Source of the DNA: Polytrichum commune
Lineage: Eukaryota > Streptophyta > Polytrichopsida > Polytrichales > Polytrichaceae
Assembly (NCBI GenBank): GCA_950295325.1
Contig: OX485803.1
Location: forward strand, 21,144,001 to 21,208,000
DNA: 64,000 bases
Direction of reading: 5' to 3'
Position numbers and translations under genes: made by a program. Positions 22,127 to 35,870 of this stretch are shown piece after piece. The stretch's first letter is position 1, and every line of letters starts with the position of its first letter. Below the pieces are notes generated by a model. The model was not told the DNA's origin. It was given only the letters and a program-made list of their open reading frames with translations, and ran no database searches.

Positions 22127-23580
22127 ATGCTTTTAGGTGAGCTTCGCAAGAGCAAGGTGCTCAAAGAGGTTAAGTTGGTGGACGGATTGTTCAAGTGTAA
22201 ACAAAGTCGGGTGTATGTGCCACAAGGCAAGTTGAGGCTATCGGTTTTGAAGGAAGAATGTGATAGTCCTATTGCCGGCCATAGAGGAGAAAGAAAAAGC
22301 CGCCATAGAATGGTGTCATGGGGGTACCATTGGCGGTGCATAAAGAAGGATATAGCCCACTTTGTGAAGGCTTGGATGAAGTGCCAAGTGAACCGAGCCT
22401 CTTACCAAAAGTAAGGCGGCTTCTTGCAACCGTTGCCTATCCCGTCGGGGCCATGGCATAGTATGTGCATGGACTTGATCACAAGTTTGCCGGAGTCACA
22501 TGGGTATGATGCCATCTTGTTGATGGTAGAGTGGTTTGCCAAGTTGGCACACATGGTGCCGATTGTGGGAACCGCCACCGCGTTGGAGACCGCATAGCCT
22601 TTTCTCAAAGGATGGTTGAGGCACCACGGGTTGCCAAGAGTGATTGTGTGGGATCAAGATCCAAAGTTCACAAGTGCATTTTCAATGCATTTCTCTAAGG
22701 AGGTCGGAATGAAACTAAGGTTTAGCACGGCCTTGCATTCCCAAATGAATGGGAAAGCGGAGCATGTGAATGTAGTCTTGAAGCAATACTTGAGGAACTT
22801 GGTGGGGGCGGACCAAGGAGATTGGGCGGTCTATGTGGGTCGAGCGGAGTGTAATTGCAATGTAGCCACGCACTTGGCTACCAAGGGTGGTCTTTCGTGG
22901 TGGCTTATGGAGTGGATGCGCTCCAACCTATTAACCTAGCTCTCGAGGGGGCACATTCAACACTAGAGTTCAACCAAGATGGTGAGGACTTGGCCAAGGA
23001 TGGTAAACAAGTCTTGGAGATGACCAAGTTGTTGGTGGAGAAAGCCCGAAGGTGCTACGGAGTGCAAATCAATGCCGGAAGACGCGAAGTGGAGTATGAG
23101 GTGGGCCAATAAGGTGTTGTTGAATGTGGACAACTTCACCTTGCCCAAAGGCCTTTTTCAAAAGTTCATGTCCAAAATTGGAACTTCGTTTTCCATTGTG
23201 CAACAAGTGTTCAAGGACATGTATAAGTTGGAATTACCGCCGGACATCAAAGTGCATCCGACATTTCATGTCTCATTACGAAAGTCATTTTAGGACGACA
23301 CCTTGTGGCCCGATCACAAGCAAGTGATTAGGCCACGTCCCGACCTTGTGGAGGTCACTTGGAACATGAGGTAGGAGGGCATCCTCAAGTGTAGGAAACC
23401 CAAGTGAAAATGAAAAAAAAATGTACAAATGAGTACTTGGTGAAATGGTGAGGATACCATGAGAAAGAAACCGCTTGGGTGGCGGCAAGAGACATGGTGA
23501 ACACCAATGAATTGGTGAAGCACTTTGAAGAAACTAAGGCTAAGGATTCCAATAAAATGAAGCGTAGGCATTGATGAGGA
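22127..23580 (+). pseudogene. Integrase and chromodomain remnant (copy B)
   Basis: Zinc-binding region (about 22127-22410), catalytic core (RVIVWDQDPKFTSAF near 22650), INAGRREVEYEVGQ ending at 23112, and a chromodomain-like GYHEKETAWVAA near 23450-23520. Broken by stops (including the shared TAG after ETA near 22595) and by a frameshift near 22885. Confidence 0.85.
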
Positions 23581-24388
23581 CATCAATCTCCTTTAGTGGG
23601 GGAGAGACGCTAGTAGCACACTTAGCTTCGAGGTTAATTGCTCCACGACATGAACTTGTTCTTTGGCTTGAGGGAATAAAATCCAAACTTTAGTGGTGCA
23701 AAGAGAAAAGTATGAGATGAGGTCCTAGTCTTGTACTTGTGCTTGGTTAATGGAAGAGGGGGAATAGACATGCCAAACTAGGTTGGGTAAGCCGAGTAAT
23801 TGGGGGCCATGGCTTGGAGGGGCCTTGGATAAAACCAAGAAACTTCTTAATTGTGGGCTTGTCCGGGCGGGGACAAGGTGATGGCGTGTGCTCATAAAAG
23901 TGCTACCCGCGAGCTAACGAAAGTTGGCGCATGGGAGTCATGAACCCATGTCTCGAAAGAGCAAAGTGGGAACCGAGTCGGGCGGGACTTGGCATCACCC
24001 CCGTGCGATCGAGGCGTGGCTTCACAATGGAAAGCCATCTCGGAGTTGCAACCGAGACAACTTAGTGGAAGCGTTGAGGTCTCGCCTAGATGTGTCACGT
24101 TAGGCTAGTGGAGCCTAACGGGGGAGGCCCCAAAGGAGGGGCAACCCAAGTGAGTCCCAAAGTAGGTGGGTCTAGTGTAGGTTAGGTCCTTGGAGGAGAG
24201 ATCCAAGGTCGCTAACGGACCACCTAGGAACGACACCTTTGGGACTATGCCAAATTTGAAGATGCATTGTGGGGGTCGCGCCCTAAGGTAAACACAATGC
24301 CGCACCATAGAGGATGGCAACTTGAGAATTGGTGTGCCGACTACGAGTATAGTCGATGAGGGCATCGACTCCGTTTGGTGGGGGTGAG

Positions 24389-25363
24389 TGTCGCGCACCT
24401 CTCCATGAGGAGTGCCCGAAACACCATGGGCACAAGGGGGACCCCGGAGTGACACCCGGGACTTGTGGCGCCGTTGGTGAGAGGGCCCAAGTGATCCTAG
24501 TGTGGGTGAGGGCCCCGGGCGTTGGGAACGCCTCCCACCCACGAAGACTAGGAGGCACAAGGGTAAGGCCATGAGCTATGCGTAGCTCATGGCGTGGTGA
24601 TTCTAGAAAGCTCAAGAACACCTCAATCGGAGGTGTGAGCTAGGAGTTATGGCCATTTGAGTGGGGCGCTGTCCCGGGACAGCGCCCTGGTACAGCAGTG
24701 CCTGGGAGTGATTCCCGGGACTGCCAAGGTTCAAACACGCATAACTTCCTCAAGACTTGCCCGAATGGGGCAAGTGAGGAGTCCATCGGCATCTACGTGA
24801 AGCGTAGATGAGGATGGAGTGGTTGGTTGTTATGATCAGACATCATACAAGGAAGTTATGATGGTCTGAAGCTGCTGGGGGGGTTCTAGGCCCAGCAGCT
24901 AAGGGAAAATGTCCACTTGGCCCCAACTCTTGGTAGAGAGACAAGAGGTTGGTTGGCGGTGGGGTAGGGGCTCCGTGTAGAGTCCTAGAGGCTTATATGG
25001 GTGAGGTGGTGTGGCCTCACCCACCCGAGGCCGAACGGCAAGGCCTCCATGGGCTTTGGCCTATTGTGAGGCCATAGTTGCCTAGTATGCTTCGGGTTGT
25101 TGTAGTGTTGCTCCGGCAATGCGATGATCAACATAGGATTGGACTTCCATGGATGGAAGTCCACATTGGGGAAATGGGTTACCAATTAAGGGGTGAGTCC
25201 CGAAAGCAAAGTAGGAGGGTTGGTTCCCTCCTATGAACTATTGGTCCGGGGTAAGAGGAGCTAACCATTAGCATGGCGGAATGCGAATGGTTAGCGCTCG
25301 TAACCTTTGCTAGAAACGAAAATTGGCAAGATGGTCAAGGGGGGGCTAGCAAGGGTTGCGACA
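24389..25363 (+). repeat. 3' LTR of copy B
   Basis: 975 bp, preceded by the purine tract GGTGGGGGTGAG and followed by the ATGTG duplication. Near-identical to 17230-18203. Confidence 0.92.
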
Positions 25364-25368
25364 ATGTG

Positions 25369-28300
25369 ACTCCGGCAAACTTGTGATCAAGTCCATGCAC
25401 ATACTATGCCATGGCGCCGACGGGATACGCAAAGGTTGCAAGAAACTGCCTTGCTTTTGGTAAGAGGCTCGGTTCACTTTGCACTTTGATTCAAGCCTTC
25501 ACAAAGTGGGCTATATCTTCCTTTATGCACCGCCAATGGTACCTCCATGACACCATTCTATGGCGGTTTTTTCTTTCTCCTCTAAGGCCGGCAATAGGAC
25601 TATCAAATTCCTCCTTCAAAACCGATAGCCTCAACTTGCCTTGTGGCACATACACCCAACTTTGCTTGCACTTGAACAATCCGTCCACCAACTTAACCTC
25701 TTTGAGCACCTTGCTCTTGCGAAGTTCACCTAAAAGTTTTTGTGCTTTTGGAGTAGTTAATTTACCCCTCCCGTATCTTGCATCACAAGTTTCCTTCGCC
25801 GGCACACATTAGCCACAAGGTTTGGATGGTTCTCATTGCTTGGAACTCTTCCCGTCTACTTCGCGCATCCGGCACCACATTTCCACGGTCCGGTTTGTGG
25901 ATCAAATCCACCTTCATAAGCGCCAAACTATCATGCCACCGCAATGACTTGGCGCTTACTTGCGCTTGAATGTCAAAATTCTTTTAGGACACATTGTCCA
26001 TGTAGACCTTTGCTTTGTGCGACCCCAAATAGTGTCGCCACATCTTCAAGCAATGCACTACGACAAAGAAGTTCTTTGTCATGGGTTGGTTGTCTTCTTT
26101 GACAACTATCGAGCTTCATGCTCCCATATGCAATGGCCATCCATCTTACATCAACAATCCGCCATTGGCAAAGTTAATCACCCCCGTATGCACCTCAAAA
26201 GGTTTGTCAAGCTCCGCGAACTTGAGCACGGGCGTCTAAGAACACTTGCTCTCAAGCTCCCTAAAGACTTGGTGGCAAGGCTCATCCCACGCTTGGGATA
26301 GCCATTTCTTTCACAAGTCGGATAAGGTCGGATAACCATCAAGCTTAACGCTCTCATATGCAATGGCCATCCATCTTACATTAACCATCCGCCAATGACA
26401 AAGTCACTCGCCACCCCGTATGCACCTCAAAAGGTTTGTCAAGCTCCGCGAACTTGAACACGGGTGGCAAAGACAACTTTGTATTAAGCTCCCCAAAGAC
26501 TTTGGGGGCAAGGCTCATCCCACTCTTAAGATAGCCATTTCTTGCACAAGTTGAACAAGGTCGGACAACCATCGAGCTTCATGCTCTTATATGCAAAGGG
26601 CATCCATTTTGCCTCAACATCCGCCAATGCTAAAGTCACTTGCCCCCGTATGCACCTCAAAGGTTTGTCAAACTCCACGAACTTGAGCACGGGTGGCGAA
26701 GAGAACTTGGTCTTAAGCTCCCCAAAAAGCTTGGTGGCAAGGCTCATCCCACTCTTGGGATAGCCATTTTCCTCAATAAGTTGAATAAGGTCCTAGCAAC
26801 CTTAGAAAACTCTCGAATGAAGTGGTGGTAGTAGTTGGCTAGGCCAACAAATGACCTAAGCCATTTTTGAATGAAGGGCCAATTATCCTTTTGGATTGCC
26901 TTGACATTCTTCATGTTCGTCCACCAACTTCCTTTGTCACCACATACCTTAAGAACTCAATCTCTCGTTGAGCACAGTTATTTTTCACTCCTTGGCGGTA
27001 ACTTTTTGGGCAACACATTGGTGAATACATCCTTGTATCTCACCAACATCACATCAATGTCGTTTGGGGAAGGCCCATCTTTCCTAGCCTCCCCATACGT
27101 TCCTTGGAGTTGTTCCAATTGAACCACGACCATTATGCTTTCTATTTTTCATTTGGTCCATTAAGACCAAATTCAACTTAGATCCTCCTACCATAGGAGT
27201 CCTTGTCAATTTGAACTTCAATTCTTTGCCATTATGACACATCATAATGCACCGCAAGCACACTGGCTTGCACCTCACATCTATCATGTGAGTTTCAAAG
27301 AAGGCGGCCTTCACAATGACATGCATTTCATCTATTTCACATGGTGTGAAATTTTGACAAAATTCCAATGTCCCACATTGAAAGGTTACATGCATCGCGG
27401 CCTCCTTTGTCTCATGCGGTTCGCCCTTTCCAAACCGCACCTTGGTGGGCTTCACCACTCTACCAATTGGCAAACCCCAACTCCCTTGTGAGCTTTGGGG
27501 TCATGAAAGAATGCCTTAACTCTTTGTCAACCCATGAGACAAGCCTCCCATTCATTTGAGCCTCGAGGTATAAAATACTTGGCCTCGGCTTAAGGCTACT
27601 AGCCTTGGCCACAAAGCCATCGTCCAACATTTGGTCCTCGGCAACTTGGCTTGGCTTGGTCCGCAAAGCCAACTTTAAACATTTCGTCCGCGGGACAAAT
27701 TGGTTTGGTGCCACAAAACCAATTTCTAATAATTTGTCCGCAAAACAAACATGTTTTGCCTTGGTAGCACAAAGCCACCTTCCCACACTCCGTCCGCGGC
27801 ACGAACATGAATTGCCTTGGTAGGACAAACCCACCTCCCAACATTCCGTCCGCGGCACGAGTATAATTTGCCTTGGAAGCATAAAGCCACCTTTCAACAT
27901 TCCGTCCGCGGCACCAACATGTTTTGCCTAAGTAAAATGGACCAAACAATTTGCACTCATTTCTTTGGGACCTACTTTGGCTAAAGCCACTTGTGGTGAT
28001 GCGCCGCCAAACTTCTCTTTGGGACCATTGGCTTCAATGCCCTTGCAAACTTGATGATCCCCACCGTGTCCTCAAGAAGCCTTGGGGACTTAAACAAGGC
28101 ATCTACCACCTGCTTTTAAAACCCCACCTAAAAGGATGCATTTCTTAGAAAGTTCGTCCGTTTTACGTGTATCCTTCATTTGTGCGTTTGAATAGCGCAC
28201 ATAGGCCTTAAGAGGCCCCGGGTGCCTCATTAGCACCAAATTCATTCCAACATCAATACCTTCCAAGCATTTCGAATTGGAATTTCAATCCAACATTAAT

Positions 28301-28572
28301 GCCCTCCAAGGTTTTGGGTGCTTTCGGTATTCTAGGCCCCAAATGTTTTTTGACGTTTGCGGGAGCCCTTTTCAAAGCACTCCTCCATTTTCCTTACCAA
28401 ATCCACCCTCATGCCCACCATTGTCATTTGAACCAATGGTATGGTCAAATTCCACTTGCACATGATCCTTGTTCCAATTTGAGCCTCACAACCTTTTGGA
28501 AACCCCGGGCTCACCATCATAACCCACATTTTTGATACCCATGTTTCCCTCAAAGTGCGAGCTCAAAACTTG
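25369..28572 (-). pseudogene. Copy A internal region, gag side to integrase N-terminus
   Basis: Minus-strand continuation of copy A. Reading from 28572 down: gag-side sequence with the 56-bp tandem repeat (27925-27640), the protease-to-RT linker frame (27473-27084), the same RT deletion scar (about 26990), three tandem thumb/RNase H units (about 26770, 26540, 26300), RNase H tail, and the integrase zinc-binding region (25805-25491) that joins 17229 across copy B. No intact gene. Confidence 0.8.
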
Positions 28573-28591
28573 GAACCCTGCTCTGATACCA
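28573..28591 (-). promoter_or_regulatory. Primer-binding site, initiator tRNA-Met type (copy A)
   Basis: On the minus strand TGGTATCAGAGCAGGGTTC, two bases from the LTR; full 19-base complement of the plant initiator tRNA-Met 3' end. Confidence 0.92.
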
Positions 28592-28593
28592 AG

Positions 28594-29572
28594 TGTCGCA
28601 ACCCTTGCTAGGTCCCTTAATAATCTTGCCAATTTTCGTTTCTAGCAAAGGTTACGAGCGCTAACCATTCGCATTCCGCCATGCTAATGGTTAGCTCCTC
28701 TTACCCCGGACCAATAGTTCATAGGAGGGAACCAACCCTCCTACTTTGCTTTTGGGACTCACCCCTTAATCGGTAACCCATTTCCCCAATGTGGACTTCC
28801 ATCCATGGAAGTCCAATCCTATGTTGATCATCGCGTTGCCGGAGCAACACTACAACAACCCGAACCATACTAGGCAACTATGGCCTCACAATGGGCCAAT
28901 GCCCATGGAGGCCGTGCCGTTCGGCCTCGGGTGGGTGAGGCCACACCACCTCACCCATATAAGCCTCTAGGACTCTACACGGGGCCCCTACCCCACCGCC
29001 AACCAACCTCTTGTCTCTCTACCAAGAGTTGGGGCCAAGTGGACATTTTCCTTTAGCTGCTGGGCCTAGAACCCCCCCCCCCCCAGCAGCTTCAGACCAT
29101 CATAACTTCCTTGTATGATGTCTGATCATAACAACCAACCACTCCATCTTCATCTACGCTTCACGTAAATGCCGATGGACTCCTCGCTTGCCCCATTCGG
29201 GCAAGTCTTGAGGAAGTTATGCCTGTTTGAAGCTTGGCAGTCCCGGGAATCACTCCCAGGCACTGCTGTACCAGGGCGCTGTCCCGGGACAGCACCCCAC
29301 TCAAATGGCCATAACTCCTAGCTCCCACCTCCGCTTGAGGTGATCTTGAGCATTCTAGAATCACCACGCCATGAGCTACGCATAGCTCATGGCCTCACCC
29401 TCATGCCTCCTAGTCTTTGTGGGTGGGAGGCGTTCCCAACGCCCGGGGCCCTCACCCACACTAGGATCACTTGGGCCCTCTCACCAACGGCGCCACAAGT
29501 CCCGGGTGTCACTCCGGGGTCCCCTTTGTGCCCATGGTGTTTCGGCCACTCCTCATGGAGAGGTGCGCGACA
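28594..29572 (-). repeat. 5' LTR of copy A
   Basis: 979 bp with a C homopolymer run near 29072-29085 that is shorter in the partner LTR. Followed by the ACTTC duplication and then the resumed sequence of solo LTR C. Confidence 0.9.
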
Positions 29573-30299
29573 ACTTCCATCCATGGAAGTCCAATCCTAT
29601 GTTGATCATCGCGTTGCCGGAGCAACACTACAACAACCCGAACCATACTAGGCAACTATGGCCTCACACTAGGCCAAAGCCCATGGAGGCCTTGCCGTTC
29701 GGCCTCGGGTGGGTGAGGCCACACCACCTCACCCATATAAGCCTCTAGGACTTCACGCGGGGCCCCTACCCCACCGTCAACCAACCTAATGTCTCTCTAC
29801 CAAGAGTTGGGGCCAAGTGGACATTTTCCTTTAGCTGCTGGGCCTAGAACCCCCCAGCAGCTTCAGACCATCATAACTTCCTTGTATGATGTCTGATCAG
29901 AACAACCAACCACTCCATCTTCATCTACGTTTCACGTAGATGCCGATGGACTCCTCACTTGCCCCATTTGGGCAAGTTATGAGGACGTTATGCCTCTTTG
30001 AACCTTGGCAGTCCCGGGAGTCACTCCCAGGCACTGCTGCACCAGGGCGCTGTCCCGGGACAGCGCCCCACTGAAATGGCCATAACTCCTAGCTCACACC
30101 TCCGATTGAGGTGTTCTTGAGCTCTTTAGAATCACCACGCCATGAGCTACGCATAACTCATGGCCTTACCCTTGTGCCTCCTAATCTTTGTGGATGGGAG
30201 GCGTTCCCAACGACCGGGGCCCTCACCCACACTAGGATCACTTGGGCCCTCTCACCAACGGCGCCACAAGTCCCGGGTGTCACTCCGGGGTCCCCCTTG

Positions 30300-31275
30300 T
30301 GTCGCGCACCTCTCCATAAGGAGTGCCCGAAACACCATGGGCACAAGGGGGACCCCGGAGTGACACCCGGGACTTGTGGCGCCGTTGGTGAGAGGGCCCA
30401 AGTGATCCTAGTGTGGGTGAGGGCCCCGGGCGTTGGGAACGCCTCCCACCCACTGAGACTAGGAAGCATGAGGGTAAGGCCATGAGCTATGCGTAGCTCA
30501 TAGCGTGGTGATTCTAGAATGCTCAAGAACACCTCAATCGGAGGTGTGAGCTAGGAGTTATGGTCATTTGAGTGGGGCGCTGTCCCGGGACAGCGCCCTG
30601 GTGCAGCAGTGCCTGGGAGTGACTCCCGGGACTGCCAAGGTTCAAAGAGGCATAACGTCCTCATAACTTGCCCAAATGGGGCAAGTGAGGAGTCCATCGG
30701 CATCTACGTGAAACGTAGATGAAGATGGAGTGGTTGGTTGTTCTGATCAGACATCATACAAGGAAGTTATGATGGTCTGAAGCTGCTGGGGGGTTCTAGG
30801 CCCAGCAGCTAAAGGAAAATGTCCACTTGGCCCCAACTCTTGGTAGAGAGACATTAGGTTGGTTGACGGTGGGGTAGGGGCCCCGCGTGAAGTCCTAGAG
30901 GCTTATATGGGTGAGGTGGTGTGGCCTCACCCACCCGAGGCCGAACGGCAAGGCCTCCATGGGCTTTTGGCCTATTGTGAGGCCATAGTTGCCTAGTATG
31001 GTTCGGGTTGTTGTAGTGTTGCTCCGGCAACGCGATGATCAACATAGGATTGGACTTCCATGGATGGAAGTCCACATTGGGGAAATGGGTTACCGATTAA
31101 GGGGTGAGTCCCGAAAGCAAAGTAGGAGGGTTGGTTCCCTCCTATGAACTATTGGTCCGGGGTTAGAGGAGCTAACCATTAGCATGGCGGTATGCGAAGG
31201 GTTAGCCACTCGTAACCTTTGCTAGAATTGAAAATTGGCAAGATGGTCAAGGGGGGGCTAGCAAGGGTTGCGACA
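30300..31275 (+). repeat. 5' LTR of copy D
   Basis: 976 bp. Shares with its partner several changes absent elsewhere (GTTCTGATCAG, ACATTAGGTTGG), so the pair comes from one insertion. Confidence 0.92.
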
Positions 31276-31277
31276 CT

Positions 31278-31296
31278 TGGTATCAGAGCAGGGTTC
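31278..31296 (+). promoter_or_regulatory. Primer-binding site, initiator tRNA-Met type (copy D)
   Basis: TGGTATCAGAGCAGGGTTC two bases after the LTR, a perfect 19-base match to the plant initiator tRNA-Met complement. Confidence 0.92.
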
Positions 31297-34200
31297 CAAG
31301 TTTTGAGCTTGCACTTTGAGGGAAACATGGCTATCAAAAATGCGGGTTATCATGGTGAGCCCGGGGTTTCCAAAAGGTTGTGAGGCTCAAATTGGAACAA
31401 AGATCATGTGTAAATGGAATTTGACCATACCATTAGTTCTAATGACAATGGTGGGCATGATGTGGATTCAGTAAGGAAAATGGTGGAGTCCTTTGAAAGG
31501 GCTCCCGCACACCTCAAAAAAAAAAACATTTGGGGCCTAGAATACTGAATGCACCCAGAACCTTGAAGGGCATTAATGTTCGATTGAAATTCCAATTCGA
31601 AATGCTTGGAAGGTATTGATGTTGGAATGAATTTGGTGGAAATGAGGCGTCCGGGCCTCTTAAGGCGTATATGCGCGCATTTCACATCCGAATGAATTGT
31701 ACATCTTAGATGAACGAGCTTTCTAAGAAATGCATCGTTTTAGGTGGGTTTCAAAAGCGGGTGGTGACGACCAAGTTCAAATTTCCAAAGTTTATTGAGG
31801 TTGTGGCGGGGATCATCAAAATTGCCATGAGTATCAAGGCCGATGACCCCATTAAGCAATTTGGCGGTGCATTATAACAATGGACGTTGAGGGGAGATAG
31901 GTACCCCGCCAAATAATACTTGTGCCGCGAACCGAATGTAAGACGATGGCATTGTGGCCAAGGCTAGTAGCCTTAAGCCGAGGCCAAGTCTTTTGTACCT
32001 TGAGGCTCAAATGAATGGGAGACTTGTCTCATGGGTTGACAAAGAGGCTACCACTTCTTCTTGAGCCCAAAACTCATAAGGGAGTTGGGGCTTGCCTATT
32101 GGTAGAGCGGGCAAGCCCACCAAGGTGCGGTTTGGAAAGGGCGAACCGCATGAGACAAAGGAGGCCGCGATGCATGTAACCTTTCAATGTGGGACATTGG
32201 ATTTTGTCAAAATTTCACATCAAGTGAAATAGATGAAATGCATGTCATTATGAAGGCCGCATTCTTTGAAACTCACATGATAGATGTGAGGTGCAAGCCG
32301 GTGTGCTTGCCGTGCATTATGATGTGTCATAATGGCAAAGAATTGAAGTTCAAATTAACAATGACTCCTATGGTAGGAGGACCTAAGTTGAATTTGGTCT
32401 TAATGGACCGAATTTTTTTTTTAGAAAAAAAAAAAAAAACTTAATGGTCGTGGTTCAATTGGAGCAACTCCAATGAACGTATGGGGAGGCTAGGAAAGAT
32501 GGGCCTCCCCCAAACAACATTGGTGTGATGTTAGTGAGATACAAGGATGTATTCACCAATGTGTTGCCCAAAAAGTTACCGCCAAAGAGTGAAAATTAAC
32601 TTTGCTCAACGAGAGATTGAGTTCTTAAGGTATGTGGTGACAAAGGAAGTTGGTGGACGAACATGAAGAATGTCAAGGCAATCCAAAATGATAATTGGCC
32701 CTTCATTCAAAAATGGCTTAGGTCATTTGTTGGCCTAGCCAACTACTACCACCACTTCATTCGAGAATTTTCTAAGGTTGCTAGGATCTTATTCAATTTA
32801 TTGAAGAAAATGGCTATCCCAAGAGTGGGATGAGCCTTGTCACCAAGCCTTTGGGGAGCTCAAAAACAAGTTCTCTTCGCCGCCCGTGCTTAAGTTCGTG
32901 GACTTTGACAAACCTTTTGAGGTGCATACGGGGGCGAGTGACTTTGCCATTGGCGGATGGTTAATGTAAGATGGATGGCCATTGCATATGAGAGCGTTAA
33001 GCTTGATGGTCATCCGACCTTATCCAACTTGTGGAAGAAATGGCTATCCCAAGAGTGGGATGACCCTGCCACCAAGTCTTTTGGGAGCTTGATAGCAAGT
33101 GTTCTTAGACGCCCGTGCTCAAGTTCGCGGAGCTTGACAAACCTTTTGAGGTGCATACGGGGGTGAATGACTTTGCCAATGGCGGATTGTTGATTTAAGA
33201 TGGATGGCCATTGCATATGGGAGCATGAAGCTCGATGGTTGTCAAAGAAGACAACCAACTCATGCCAAACAACTTCTTTGGCGTAGTGCATTGCTTGAAG
33301 ATGTGGCGATACTATTTGGGGTCGCACAAAGCAAAGGTCTACATGGGCAATGTGTCCTAAAATAATTTTGACATTCAAGCGCAAGTGAGCGCCAAGTCAT
33401 TGCGGTGGCATGATAGTTTGGCGCTTATGAAGGTGGATTTGATCCACAAACCGGACCGTGGAAATGTGGTGCCGGATGCGCGAAGTAGACCGGAAGAGTT
33501 CCAAGCAATGAGAACCATCCAAACCTTGTGGCTAATGTGTGCCGGCGAAGGAAACTTGTGATGCAAGATACGGGAGGGGTAAATTAACTACCCCAAAGCA
33601 CAAAAGCTTTTAGGTGAGCTTCGCAAGAACAAGGTGCTCAAAGAGGTTAAGTTGGTGGACGGATTGTTCAAGTGCAAGCAAAGTTGGGTGTATGTGCCAC
33701 AAGACAAGTTGAGGCTATCGGTTTTGAAGGAGGAATATGATAGTCCTATTGCCGGCCATAAGGGAGAAAGAAAAAGCCGCCATAGAATGGTGTCATGGAG
33801 GTACCATTGGCGGTGCATAAAGGAGGATATAACCCACTTTGTGAAGGCTTGGATGAAGTGCCAAGTGAACCGAGCCTCTTACCAAAAGCAAGGCGACTTC
33901 TTGCAACCGTTGCCTATCCCGTCGGGGCCATGGCATAGTATGTGCATGGACTTGATCACAAGTTTGCCGGAGTCACATGGGTATGATGCCATCTTGTTGA
34001 TGGTAGAGCGGTTTGCCAAGTTGGCACACATGGTGCCGATTGTGGGAACCGCCACCACGTTGGAGACCGCATAGCCTTTTCTCAAAGGATGGTTGAGGCA
34101 CCACGGGTTGCCAAGAGTGATTGTGTGGGATCAAGATCCAAAGTTCACAAGTGCATTTTCAATGCATTTCTCTAAGGAGGTCGGAATGAAACTAAGGTTT

Positions 34201-35060
34201 AGTACGGCCTTGCATTCCCAAATGGATGGGAAAGCGGAGCGTGTGAATGGAGTCTTGAAGCAATACTTGAGGAACTTGGTGGGGGCGGACCAAGGAGATT
34301 GGGCGGACTATGTGGGTCGAGCGGAGTGTAATTGCAATGTAGCCATGCACTTGGCTACCATGGGGTGGTCTTTCATGGTGGCTTATGGAGTGGATGCGCT
34401 CCAACCTATTAACCTAGCTCTCGAGGGGGCACATTTAACACTAGAGTTCAACCTAGATGGTGAGGACTTGGCCAAGGATGGTAAACAAGTCTTGGAGATG
34501 ACCAAGTTGTTGGTGGAGAAAGCCCGAAGGTGCTACGGAGTGCAAATCAATGCCGGAAGACGCGAAGTGGAGTATGAGGTGGGCCGAAAAGGTGTTGTTG
34601 AATGTGGACAATTTCACCTTGCCCAAAGGTCTTACTCCAAAAGTTCATGTCCAAAATTGGAGCTTCGTTTTCCATTGTGGAACAAATGTTCAAGGACATG
34701 TATAAGTTGGAATTACCGCCGGAGATCAAAGTGCATCCGACATTTCATGTCTCATTACGAAAGTCATTTTAGGACGACACCTTGTGGCCCGAACACAAGC
34801 AAGTGATTAATTAGGCCACGTCCCGACCTTGTGGAGGTCATTTGGAACATGAGATAGGAGGGCATCCTCAAGTGTAGGAAGCCCAAGTGAAAAGGAAAGA
34901 AAATGTACAAAGGAGTAGTTGGTGAAATGGTGGGGATACCATGAAAAAGAAGCCGTTTGGGTAGCGGCAAGAGACATGATGAACGGCAAGGAATTGGTAA
35001 AGCACTTTGAAGAAACTAAGGCTAGACACTCCAATGAAATGAAGCGTAGGCATTGATGAG
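31297..35060 (+). pseudogene. Internal gag-pol remnant of copy D
   Basis: Same order as copy B: gag-side sequence, linker frame (32187-32444, with an A run near 32424), the reverse-transcriptase deletion scar (about 32590), two thumb/RNase H units (about 32812 and 33042), the integrase zinc-binding frame (33634-34074), integrase core (34093-34600, RVIVWDQDPKFTSAF, KAERVNGVLKQYL) and chromodomain remnant (about 34850-35050). The stop after ETA is again present at about 34072. This is the best-preserved integrase of the family here, still split into two frames. Confidence 0.85.
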
Positions 35061-35870
35061 GACATCAATCTCCTTTAGTGGGGGAGAGACGCTAGTAGCA
35101 CACTTAGCTTCGAGGTTAATTACTCCACAACATGAACTTGTTCTTTGGCTTGAGGGAATAAAGTCCAAACTTTAGTGGTGCAAAGAGAAAAGTATGAGAT
35201 GAGGTCCTAGTCTTGTACTTGTGCTTGGTTAGTGGAAGAGGGGGAATAGACATGCCAAACTAGGTTGGGTAAGCCGAGTAATTGGGGGCCATGGCTAGGA
35301 GGGGCCTTGGATAAAACCAAGAAACTTCTTAGTTGTGGGCTTGTCCGGGCGGGGACAAGGTGATGGCGCGTGCTCATAAAAGTGCTACCCGCGAGCTAAC
35401 GAAAGTTGGCGCATGGGAGTCATGAACCCATGTCTCGAAAGAGCAAAGTGGGAACCGAGTCGGGCGGGACTTGGCATCACCCCCGTGCGATCGAGGCGTG
35501 GCTTCACAATGGAAAGCCATCTCGGAGTTGCAACCGAGACAACTTAGTGGAAGCGTTGAGGTCTCGCCTAGATGTGTCACGTTAGGCTAGTGGAGCCTAA
35601 CGGGGGAGGCCCCAAAGGAGGGGCAACCCAAGTGAGTCCCAAAGTAGGTGGGTCTAGTATAGGTTAGGTCCTTGGATGAGAGATCCAAGGTCGTTAACGG
35701 ACCACCTAGGAACGACACCTTTGGGACTATGCCAAATTTGAAGATGCATTGTGGGGGTCGCGCCCTAAGGTAAACACAATGCCGCACCATAGAGGATGGC
35801 AACTTGAGAATTGGTGTGCCGACTAAGAGTATAGTCGATGAGGGCATCGACTCCGTTTGGTGGGGGTGAG

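Larger units (their letters stand above)
17230..25363 (+). mobile_element. Chromovirus copy B, complete with both LTRs
   Basis: 8134 bp with LTRs at 17230-18203 and 24389-25363 and the duplication ATGTG on both sides (17225-17229, 25364-25368). It sits inside the integrase region of copy A. A primer-binding site for initiator tRNA-Met follows the 5' LTR. The LTR pair is nearly identical, so this is a young insertion, but the internal genes are broken and the reverse-transcriptase palm is deleted. Confidence 0.92.
14364..29572 (-). mobile_element. Chromovirus copy A (minus), itself split by copy B
   Basis: Complete element in minus orientation with both LTRs and the 5-bp duplication ACTTC on each side (14359-14363 and 29573-29577). 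Span 15.2 kb; about 7.1 kb without copy B. It landed in solo LTR C. A primer-binding site lies beside the right-hand (5') LTR. The internal sequence is a decayed gag-pol lacking the reverse-transcriptase palm. Confidence 0.9.
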
